Made by a program: the position numbers and the translations under genes. The notes below the pieces were generated by a model that was not told the DNA's origin, made no database searches, and was given only the letters and a program-made list of their open reading frames with translations. From Zavarzinia sp. (GTDB lineage Bacteria > Pseudomonadota > Alphaproteobacteria > Zavarziniales > Zavarziniaceae), in the NCBI GenBank assembly GCA_028694545.1, contig JAQVKV010000217.1, positions 1-5,554 on the forward strand: 5,554 bases of DNA, given 5' to 3'. Positions 1 to 5,554 of the stretch are shown in pieces; positions within the stretch are counted from its first letter, which is position 1, and every line of letters starts with the position of its first letter.

Positions 1-394
1 CGACGTCTTCGAGATCAGCCTGACGCCCGACGAACTGGGCCGCATCGACGTCCGCCTCGAGATCGGCGAGGACGGACGTGTCACCGCCCATGTCGCCGCC
101 GACCGGCCGGAAACCCTCGCCCTGCTGCAGCGTGACCGGAGCGAGTTGGCGCGTGCCCTGTCGGGCCAGGGCCTGAACGCCGATCAGGCCAACCTGAATT
201 TCACCCTGCGTGACGCCAGCGGTTCCGGCGCCAACGCCCAAGGGTTCGCCCCCGGCTCCGGCAATGGCGGCAACGGTGGACAGGGGGGCGAACGCCGGGG
301 CCGCCCGCGTGGCGGCGCGGCGCTGGCCGCGCTCGAAGCCGCCGCCCCCCGACCCGCCACAACCCGCAGCCGCGCCATCGACATCGCCGTCTGA
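1..394 (+). CDS. fliK: Flagellar hook-length control protein FliK, C-terminal part (5' end outside window)
   Basis: The frame is open from base 2 to the TGA at 392-394, giving the last ~130 residues of a longer protein; the true start lies upstream of the window. The first ~70 residues fit the FliK C-terminal domain (Flg_hook): a segment ISLTPDELGRIDVRLEIG, then VTAHVAADRPETLALLQRD, then a helix and the strand ANLNFTLRD. In the known family this domain contacts FlhB and switches the flagellar export apparatus from hook to filament substrates once the hook reaches length, while the N-terminal part acts as ruler. After the domain comes a Gly/Asn/Arg-rich, low-complexity tail of about 60 residues ending AIDIAV. 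flgD starts 17 bases downstream, so the two are almost certainly cotranscribed. Family assignment rests on the domain pattern and the flgD neighbour; the ruler region cannot be seen. Confidence 0.88.
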   Translation, partial: DVFEISLTPDELGRIDVRLEIGEDGRVTAHVAADRPETLALLQRDRSELARALSGQGLNADQANLNFTLRDASGSGANAQGFAPGSGNGGNGGQGGERRGRPRGGAALAALEAAAPRPATTRSRAIDIAV

Positions 395-411
395 GTCCAG
401 AGGATCCCGCC

Positions 412-1095
412 ATGACCGCCGTCTCCGCCCCCGACTCCACCGCGAAATCCGCGACCAGCGCCACCTCGTCCAGCACGACAAGCGCCAGCGCCTCGCTCGC
501 CAAGAATTTCGACACCTTCCTGACCCTGCTGACCACCCAGCTGCAGAACCAGGACCCGCTGGACCCCATGGATTCCAACGAATTCACGGCACAGCTCGTC
601 CAGTTCACCCAGGTCGAACAGGCGATCAACAGCAACAAGTCCCTGTCCAGCATGCTGTCGCTGCTGCAGGGCGCCACCGTAACCAATGCAGTCTCCTATA
701 TCGGCAAGGAAGTTTCGGTCGATACGCCTACCGCCGCCTTCGATGGCGAAACCCCGGTAACCTGGAACTGGTCGAACGACGGCACAGCCGTGGCCACCGT
801 GCTGACCGTCGTCGACAAGAACGGCACCGTGGTCCGCACCCTGACGGATACCACCGGCACGGGCGATGGCACCTACACCTGGGACGGCAAGAACACGAAC
901 GGCGACATGGTCGACGCCGGCACCTATACCCTTCGCGCGACGTCGCTCGACAAGGACGGCAATGCGGTTTCGACCGACATCACCACCCGCGCCGTGGTCA
1001 CGGGGGTCGAGAATGCGGATGGCACCGCTACCCTGGTCACGAACAGCGGTACCGTCTCGCTCGACGCCGTCTCGAGCGTCTATGCCCCGGGCTGA
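412..1095 (+). CDS. flgD: Flagellar hook assembly scaffold protein FlgD
   Basis: A 227-residue protein, normal size for FlgD, the cap that sits on the growing hook, allows FlgE subunits to polymerise, and is discarded afterwards. Residues 1-30 are a Ser/Thr/Ala-rich, disordered-looking N-terminus, as expected for a type III flagellar export substrate without a Sec signal peptide. Residues 33-75 carry the family hallmark, with FLTLLTTQLQNQDPLDPMDS (36-55) followed by EFTAQLVQFTQVEQ (57-70). Residues ~105-182 form the FlgD Ig-like/FnIII domain, including YTWDGKNTNGDMVDAGTYTL (155-174); flanking stretches ~88-104 and ~190-222 would make the tudor-like fold. The ATG is preceded by AGAGGA (399-404) at 7-base spacing. 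It follows fliK directly, an arrangement common in flagellar clusters. flgE, often the next gene, is not here; sciP is. Confidence 0.95.
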   Translation: MTAVSAPDSTAKSATSATSSSTTSASASLAKNFDTFLTLLTTQLQNQDPLDPMDSNEFTAQLVQFTQVEQAINSNKSLSSMLSLLQGATVTNAVSYIGKEVSVDTPTAAFDGETPVTWNWSNDGTAVATVLTVVDKNGTVVRTLTDTTGTGDGTYTWDGKNTNGDMVDAGTYTLRATSLDKDGNAVSTDITTRAVVTGVENADGTATLVTNSGTVSLDAVSSVYAPG

Positions 1096-1100
1096 AAGCC

Positions 1101-1115
1101 TTAGGCCGCTGTTAA
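1101..1115 (+). promoter_or_regulatory. Candidate CtrA box upstream of sciP
   Basis: The sequence TTAG (1101-1104), seven bases, TTAA (1112-1115), then C matches the CtrA consensus TTAA-N7-TTAA with one mismatch. It lies in the 73-base gap between flgD and sciP. Relative to the -10 candidate at 1127-1132 it covers about -38 to -24, the position overlapping the -35 region from which CtrA activates promoters in Caulobacter. Known biology agrees: sciP is a CtrA-activated gene in Caulobacter. The match is seen directly; function is inferred. Confidence 0.65.
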
Positions 1116-1124
1116 CCCGGCGGC

Positions 1125-1132
1125 GCTAGCAT
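1125..1132 (+). promoter_or_regulatory. Possible -10 element of the sciP promoter
   Basis: GCTAGCAT resembles the Caulobacter housekeeping -10 consensus GCTANAWC (6 of 8) and contains TAGCAT (4 of 6 against TATAAT). It begins 10 bases after the CtrA box, which would replace a normal -35. The predicted transcript would start near 1139, leaving an untranslated leader of about 30 bases. Weak on its own; its spacing from the CtrA box supports it. Confidence 0.4.
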
Positions 1133-1159
1133 CCTGACATCCCCCGACAGGTGGAAGGC

Positions 1160-1164
1160 AGGAG
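1160..1164 (+). promoter_or_regulatory. Ribosome binding site that selects the TTG start of sciP
   Basis: AGGAG lies 4 bases before TTG 1169. The upstream in-frame GTG (1151) has no purine-rich sequence in front of it, and its extra codons would cover this site. The spacing is tight, so initiation may be modest. Confidence 0.6.
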
Positions 1165-1168
1165 AACG

Positions 1169-1453
1169 TTGAGCGAGCGCAGCCCCATACACGAATTGGC
1201 CGATGGTCTGATCGGCGCCGACGGGCGTGGCCTGCGCCTCGAGGACCTGCCGCCGCCGGATACCAAGCGCTGGGTCATCCGCCGCAAGGCGATGGTGGTC
1301 GCGGCCGTGCGCGGCGGGCTCATCTCGCTCGAGGAAGCCTGCGTGCGCTATTCCCTTTCGGTCGAGGAATTCCTGTCCTGGCAGCGGGCGATCGAAAGCC
1401 ATGGCCTGCCGGGCCTGCGCGCCACCCGCATCCAGCTCTACCGCGATCTCTGA
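1169..1453 (+). CDS. sciP: SciP/DUF1153 family CtrA-antagonist transcriptional regulator
   Basis: A 94-residue protein if translation starts at TTG 1169; an in-frame GTG at 1151 would add six residues but lacks a ribosome binding site. The recognisable core is residues 21-93: GLRLEDLPPPDTKRWVIRRK, then VVAAVRGGLISLEEACVRY and SLSVEEFLSWQ, then HGLPGLRATRIQLY. This is the DUF1153 signature with a compact trihelical helix-turn-helix (~45-75) of the SciP family. In Caulobacter SciP accumulates in G1 swarmer cells, binds CtrA and/or DNA, and blocks transcription from CtrA-activated promoters, many of them flagellar and cell-division genes. Here it directly follows flgD and has a CtrA box in front, consistent with a CtrA-SciP negative loop. 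The family call is strong; whether this protein acts exactly as in Caulobacter is inferred. Confidence 0.9.
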   Translation: MSERSPIHELADGLIGADGRGLRLEDLPPPDTKRWVIRRKAMVVAAVRGGLISLEEACVRYSLSVEEFLSWQRAIESHGLPGLRATRIQLYRDL

Positions 1454-1454
1454 A

Positions 1455-1467
1455 CGGCCTCAGGCCG
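1455..1467. terminator. Short dyad between convergent stop codons (weak bidirectional terminator candidate)
   Basis: CGGCC (1455-1459) and GGCCG (1463-1467) flank TCA, which is the stop codon of the minus-strand methyltransferase gene, giving a five-pair GC stem with a three-base loop. It sits 1 base past the sciP stop. No T-run follows on either strand, so intrinsic termination is doubtful; no better terminator is visible at this junction. Confidence 0.25.
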
Positions 1468-2080
1468 CGCTGGCGCTGCCCCAATAATTGTAGGCGGCGA
1501 TGCGCGGCGTGCCGGGCAGATACATGGTTTCGATCGTCTCGACGCTGAAACCGCCGGCGCGCAGCAGGTCGGGGATCGGACGGTGCAGGTTGCAGCCGCC
1601 GAACATTGTCTTCCACATCGGATTCACCCGGCTCTGCCACTTCTTCACGCCATGGTCCGGTGCCTCGCCATGTTCGCAGAACAGCAGCCTGCCCCCGGGC
1701 TTCAGCACGCGGCGCATGCCTTCGAGCGCCTTGATCGGGTCCGGAATGGTGCACAAGCTGTAGGTCATCACCACCGTGTCGACCGAATGATCGTCGAGGG
1801 GGATGCGTTCCCCGGGCAGGCCGATGAATTCGACGGGAAAGCCGAGATTCTCCGCCCGCTTGCCGGCGATGCGCCAGCTCTTCACGGAGGGGTCGAGGCC
1901 GATGAGCTTCGTGACTTTCCCCGCGTCGTAAAAGGGCAGGTTCAGCCCGGTACCGATGCCGATCTCGAGCACCACGCCCTCGGCCTGGGGTACCACCTTG
2001 CGCCGTTGATAGCGGATCGGCTTCAAGCCGCAGGCAAAATTGATGATATGCGGCACAACGTGCCGTTCATAGACGCCCAT
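1460..2080 (-). CDS. Class I SAM-dependent methyltransferase, METTL7/TMT1-like
   Basis: A 206-residue soluble protein with a Rossmann-type methyltransferase fold (Methyltransf_11 type). Motif I for SAM binding is VLEIGIGTGLNLPFY (37-51); the acidic residue after strand 2 is D63 in LIGLDPS; next come LPGERIPLDDHSVDTVVMTY (88-107) and RVLKPGGRLLFCEHG (124-138). The C-terminal part, NPMWKTMFGGCNLHRPI (153-169) then PRIAAYNYWG (192-201), resembles the DPxW...F.GCNL...YGYA pattern I recall from eukaryotic METTL7A/B (TMT1, thiol methyltransferases). No N-terminal membrane anchor is visible, unlike METTL7. Substrate unknown: thiol, lipid or other small molecule are all open. ATG 2080 is preceded on its strand by the purine-rich AGGGGAGAGG. 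It lies 22 bases after the DUF2794 gene, so the two are probably one operon, and it converges on sciP with a 6-base gap. Confidence 0.85.
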   Translation of the reverse strand: MGVYERHVVPHIINFACGLKPIRYQRRKVVPQAEGVVLEIGIGTGLNLPFYDAGKVTKLIGLDPSVKSWRIAGKRAENLGFPVEFIGLPGERIPLDDHSVDTVVMTYSLCTIPDPIKALEGMRRVLKPGGRLLFCEHGEAPDHGVKKWQSRVNPMWKTMFGGCNLHRPIPDLLRAGGFSVETIETMYLPGTPRIAAYNYWGSASAA

Positions 2081-2102
2081 CGCGCCCTCTCCCCTGGAAA
2101 TT

Positions 2103-2486
2103 TCAGTCGGCGTCGACGAGCTTCAAGAGCTTTCTTTCGAGCACCGACAGTACATTGGCAAGATCGTGGCCCCGCTTCAAGACCCGACCGCCGGCGCCGA
2201 CCACGGCGAAGGCCCCCTGTTTCTTCGCCAGCGCCGGGCGCTTCTCAATCCGGTAGAGCGGCTGTTCCGACGTACGGCGATGGACGGCGAAGATCGCCGC
2301 CTCCGCCCCGTCGGCCATGGCGTAGTCGCGCCATTCGCCGGCGGCCACCATGCGGCCGTAGAGCCTGAGAATGAGATCGAGTTCACGGCGATCGAAGAAG
2401 ACGCGGCGGGGCGGCGCGGCGTTCGAGACGCCTTTTTCCGCTGAGGGACCCTTATCCGGTACCAGGGCGATAACGCCGTGATCCAT
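2103..2486 (-). CDS. DUF2794 family protein of unknown function
   Basis: A 127-residue protein. Residues 1-25 look flexible; the conserved core runs from [20 protein letters not shown] (27-46) through [11 protein letters not shown] (47-57), [20 protein letters not shown] (64-83), [11 protein letters not shown] (86-96) and [11 protein letters not shown] (103-113). I recognise this as DUF2794, a small family found mainly in alphaproteobacteria with no established function. It has no signal peptide, membrane segment or obvious catalytic motif; the mix of strands and many Arg/Lys residues would suit a small binding protein, but that is a guess. ATG 2486 is preceded on its strand by AGGGG (bases 2496-2500) at 9-base spacing. 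It is divergent from serC and sits just upstream of the methyltransferase gene in the same direction. Confidence 0.82.
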   Translation of the reverse strand: MDHGVIALVPDKGPSAEKGVSNAAPPRRVFFDRRELDLILRLYGRMVAAGEWRDYAMADGAEAAIFAVHRRTSEQPLYRIEKRPALAKKQGAFAVVGAGGRVLKRGHDLANVLSVLERKLLKLVDAD

Positions 2487-2547
2487 GCGTCTTGTCCCCT
2501 TGTTGTCACGCGCCTTTCATCTTCACGCCTGCCATCCGGGGGTACAA

Positions 2548-2575
2548 GCGAAAATGCCAGACCCGCGATTTTCGC
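2548..2575. repeat. Perfect 8-base inverted repeat in the divergent promoter region
   Basis: GCGAAAAT (2548-2555) and ATTTTCGC (2568-2575) are perfect reverse complements separated by 12 bases, with half-site starts 20 bases apart, close to two helical turns. It lies between the DUF2794 gene and serC, ending 3 bases before the candidate serC -35. A dimeric repressor or activator operator is one reading; a chance palindrome or an RNA hairpin in a longer transcript are alternatives. Confidence 0.45.
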
Positions 2576-2578
2576 CGA

Positions 2579-2606
2579 TTGACTTGGGAATGCGGATGGA
2601 TAATGT
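2579..2606 (+). promoter_or_regulatory. Probable serC(-serA) promoter
   Basis: TTGACT (2579-2584) matches 5 of 6 bases of the -35 consensus. Downstream, GGATAATGT contains two -10 candidates: GATAAT (2599-2604, 14-base spacer) or TAATGT (2601-2606, 16-base spacer). The transcript would begin near 2611-2613, just before the two-hairpin leader, giving a leader of about 50 bases before the serC ATG. The spacer is shorter than the usual 17, so this is a moderate prediction. Confidence 0.5.
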
Positions 2607-2610
2607 CGCC

Positions 2611-2664
2611 GGCGGGTCACGTCCCCCCACCGGGACGCTGCTTATCTGGAAGGATAAGTCAAAG
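2611..2664 (+). ncRNA. Two-hairpin 5' leader of serC, candidate 'serC leader' cis-regulatory RNA
   Basis: Hairpin 1 is CGTCCC (2620-2625) pairing with GGGACG (2632-2637) around a six-base C-rich loop. Hairpin 2 is CTTATC (2641-2646) pairing with GATAAG (2653-2658) around the loop TGGAAG (2647-2652). The only purine-rich ribosome binding site for serC, GGAAGGA (2648-2654), sits in the loop and 3' arm of hairpin 2, so folding could mask it. A conserved serC element with hairpins directly before serC in alphaproteobacteria is known from comparative genomics (an Rfam family, serC leader); position and architecture fit, but I have matched it from memory and not by covariance model. The ligand or mechanism, if any, is not established to my knowledge. 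Confidence 0.6.
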
Positions 2665-3831
<1,167 letters not shown>

Positions 3832-3840
3832 CAAGTGAAC

Positions 3841-3866
3841 CGTCGCCCCGGCGAAAGCCGGGGCCT
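3841..3866 (+). repeat. Palindromic GAAA-loop repeat, copy 1 (also possible serC terminator)
   Basis: An 8-pair perfect stem, GCCCCGGC (3845-3852) and GCCGGGGC (3857-3864), closes a GAAA tetraloop (3853-3856). With flanking CGTC (3841-3844) it matches the dispersed small palindromes common between alphaproteobacterial genes. It lies 13 bases after the serC stop and is followed by C-CTTTC, a poor T-tract, so it could be a weak or partial terminator or a 3' stabilising hairpin in a serC-serA transcript. Confidence 0.7.
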
Positions 3867-3899
3867 TTCACCGCGTAATCTCCTCATTCGATCCCCACG

Positions 3900-3925
3900 A
3901 GATCCCGGCTTTCGCCGGGATGACG
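3900..3925 (-). repeat. Palindromic GAAA-loop repeat, copy 2, inverted relative to copy 1
   Basis: ATCCCGGC (3902-3909) and GCCGGGAT (3914-3921) form an 8-pair perfect stem around TTTC (GAAA on the minus strand). Read on the minus strand it begins CGTCAT, aligning with copy 1 over its whole length. The stem ends 20 bases before the AAGGTG ribosome binding site of serA, so it falls in the serA leader. Minus-strand translation across it gives the typical spurious peptide RHPGESRD seen where such repeats are read as protein. Confidence 0.75.
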
Positions 3926-3952
3926 CGCAGGGACAAACCTTAAGGTGCCCCC

Positions 3953-5536
3953 ATGCCCAAGGTCCTTATTTCCGACGAACTCAGCCCCGCGGCCGCCCAG
4001 ATCTTCCGTGATCGGGGTGTCGAGGTCGACGTCAAGACCGGCCTCAAGAAGGAAGAGCTGATCGAGATCATCGGCCAATACGACGGCCTTGCCATCCGCT
4101 CGGCCACCAAGGTGACGGCGGATGTGCTCGCCGCCGCGACCAACCTCAAGGTCGTCGGCCGCGCCGGCATCGGCGTCGACAATGTCGATATTCCGGCCGC
4201 CACCGCGCGCGGCGTCGTCGTCATGAACACGCCCTTCGGCAATTCGATCACCACGGCGGAACATGCGATCGCCATGATGTTCGCGATCGCCCGCGACATC
4301 CCCGCCGCCAATGCCTCGACCCAGGCCGGCAAGTGGGAAAAGAACCGCTTCATGGGTGTCGAACTTTACGCGAAGACGCTTGGCCTCATCGGCGCCGGCA
4401 ACATCGGCTCGATCGTCGCCGACCGTGCCCAGGGCCTGAAGATGCAGGTCGTCGCCTATGACCCGTTCCTGACGCCGGAACGCGCCCTCGAAATGGGCGT
4501 GACCAAGGTGGAACTGGACGAGCTCTTCGCCCGCGCCGACTTCATTACCCTGCACACGCCGCTGACCGACGGCACCCGCAACATCATCAACGCGGAATCG
4601 ATCGCGAAGATGAAGGACGGGGTCCGCATCATCAACTGCGCCCGCGGCGGCCTGATCGTCGAGGAAGACCTGCTGGCCGCCCTGAACTCGGGCAAGGTCG
4701 CGCGCGCGGCGCTCGACGTCTTCGCGGTCGAACCGGCGAAGCAGAACATCCTCTTCGGCAACGAGAATGTGGTCTGCACCCCGCACCTCGGCGCCTCGAC
4801 GACGGAAGCGCAGGAGAATGTCGCCCTTCAGGTGGCCGAGCAGATGTCGGCCTATCTGATCGAAGGCGCCGTCTCCAACGCGCTGAACATGCCGTCGGTC
4901 ACGGCCGAGGAAGCGCCGCGCCTGCGCCCCTACATGAAGCTCGCCGCGCAGCTCGGCTCGCTGGCCGGCAAGCTCTCGGCCGAGGTCGGCATCCGCAAGG
5001 TGACGATTGAATACGAAGGCAACGCGGCGAAGCTGAATACGCGCCCGCTGACCGCGATCGCGCTGCAGGGCCTGCTCGGTCCCATCATGCCGTCGGTGAA
5101 CATGGTCAACGCGCCCGTGATCGCCAAGGAGCGCAACATCGCCGTCGCCGATACCAAGCTGGAACAGACCGGTGGCGACTACCAGACCCTGATGCGCATC
5201 ACGGTCGAGATGGACGGCAAGACCCGTTCCGTCGCCGGCACGCTGTTCGCCGACAGCCAGCCCCGCATCGTCTCGATCAAGGGCATCACGGTCGAGGCGG
5301 AAGTCACGCCGCACATGCTCTATGTCACCAATCACGACAAGCCGGGCTTCATCGGCGCGCTCGGCACCATCCTCGGCGACGCGGGCATCAATATCGCCAC
5401 CTTCAACCTCGGCCGCGCCGTCGCGGGTGAGGAGGCGATCTGCCTCGTCGCCGTCGACGAGGCGATCCCGGCCGCCGTGGTCGAGAAGGTTCGCGCCATC
5501 CCGCAGGTGAAGCAGGCCCAGGCCCTCGACTTCTGA
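3953..5536 (+). CDS. serA: D-3-phosphoglycerate dehydrogenase SerA (long form with ACT domain)
   Basis: A 527-residue protein, typical of the long PGDH form. It oxidises 3-phosphoglycerate to 3-phosphohydroxypyruvate with NAD+, the entry step of serine synthesis in the cytosol. Order of parts: substrate-binding half with GLAIRSATKV (45-54, R49) and VVGRAGIGVDNVD (67-79); Rossmann domain with LGLIGAGNIGS (143-153, GxGxxG at 147-152) and D170 for the NAD ribose; catalytic residues R231 in NCARGG, E260 in FAVEP, H278 in PHLGAST; an intervening allosteric/substrate-binding domain about 316-450; and a C-terminal ACT domain from about 454 (LYVTNHDKPGFIGALGTILG at 456-475), which in many members binds serine for feedback control. 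Whether this enzyme is serine-inhibited cannot be read from the sequence. ATG 3953 has AAGGTG (3942-3947) five bases upstream. It probably shares serC transcription. Confidence 0.97.
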   Translation: MPKVLISDELSPAAAQIFRDRGVEVDVKTGLKKEELIEIIGQYDGLAIRSATKVTADVLAAATNLKVVGRAGIGVDNVDIPAATARGVVVMNTPFGNSITTAEHAIAMMFAIARDIPAANASTQAGKWEKNRFMGVELYAKTLGLIGAGNIGSIVADRAQGLKMQVVAYDPFLTPERALEMGVTKVELDELFARADFITLHTPLTDGTRNIINAESIAKMKDGVRIINCARGGLIVEEDLLAALNSGKVARAALDVFAVEPAKQNILFGNENVVCTPHLGASTTEAQENVALQVAEQMSAYLIEGAVSNALNMPSVTAEEAPRLRPYMKLAAQLGSLAGKLSAEVGIRKVTIEYEGNAAKLNTRPLTAIALQGLLGPIMPSVNMVNAPVIAKERNIAVADTKLEQTGGDYQTLMRITVEMDGKTRSVAGTLFADSQPRIVSIKGITVEAEVTPHMLYVTNHDKPGFIGALGTILGDAGINIATFNLGRAVAGEEAICLVAVDEAIPAAVVEKVRAIPQVKQAQALDF

Positions 5537-5554
5537 TCGCCGAGCGGGCTCACG

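Noticed and set aside
1018..1040. Sigma-54 promoter starting TGGCAC near the end of flgD
   Set aside because: The TGGCAC half is present but the required GC/TTGC element at the right spacing is missing.
210..1115. Plus-strand frame of 301 codons overlapping fliK and flgD
   Set aside because: It spans two well-supported genes in another frame, is Arg/His/Pro-rich and matches no family; an artefact of GC-rich third positions.
1583..2368. Plus-strand frame of 261 codons opposite the methyltransferase and DUF2794 genes
   Set aside because: Both minus-strand genes show clear family motifs, and this frame has none and lies antisense to both.
2504..2550. Minus-strand promoter for the DUF2794 operon (TTGTAC with 17 bases to GAAGAT)
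   Set aside because: Only 4 of 6 and 3 of 6 matches; too weak to list, although a promoter should lie in this region.
3845..3868. Strong intrinsic terminator ending the serC transcript
   Set aside because: The stem is good but the tail is only CTTTC, and the same unit recurs inverted 50 bases on as a repeat; I keep it as a repeat with only possible terminator activity.
3884..5335. Long minus-strand open frame (483 codons) opposite serA
   Set aside because: It is the antisense of a highly conserved serA, has Asp/Arg/Gly/His-rich composition typical of GC-rich shadow frames, no family motif, and its end reads through palindromic repeat copy 2 (RHPGESRD).

Overview
The window reads as ordinary chromosomal DNA of a GC-rich, flagellated alphaproteobacterium. 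Evidence for that class: a SciP-type (DUF1153) regulator beside flagellar genes, a DUF2794 gene, the SerC subtype that alphaproteobacteria share with Methanosarcina, and small palindromic repeats with a CCCGGC-GAAA-GCCGGG core. I cannot name a genus. I see no mobile element, CRISPR array, tRNA/rRNA gene or sign of recent transfer. I found no convincing new multi-gene system; the most interesting material is in the intergenic regions.

Left part (1-1453, plus strand): the end of a flagellar hook-length control gene (fliK), then flgD for hook assembly 17 bases later, then, after a 73-base gap, sciP, encoding a small antagonist of the cell-cycle regulator CtrA. The gap holds a near-perfect CtrA box (TTAG-N7-TTAA) with a plausible -10 element downstream, so sciP probably has its own CtrA-driven promoter. 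This matches the Caulobacter logic, in which CtrA induces SciP and SciP then represses CtrA-dependent genes, including flagellar ones.

Middle part (1460-2486, minus strand): a probable two-gene operon transcribed towards sciP. The first gene encodes a DUF2794 protein and the second, 22 bases on, a class I SAM-dependent methyltransferase that resembles the METTL7/TMT1 group. Its stop codon lies 6 bases from that of sciP, so the two units converge tightly.

Right part (2487-5554, plus strand): a 178-base divergent intergenic region followed by serC and serA, two of the three steps of phosphorylated serine biosynthesis (3-phosphoglycerate to 3-phosphohydroxypyruvate by SerA, then to phosphoserine by SerC). 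The divergent region carries an 8-base inverted repeat, a likely serC promoter, and a two-hairpin leader touching the serC ribosome binding site that fits the alphaproteobacterial 'serC leader' RNA element. Between serC and serA lie two palindromic repeat units in opposite orientation, whose outer stem pairs differ in a compensatory way. Only 18 bases follow serA.
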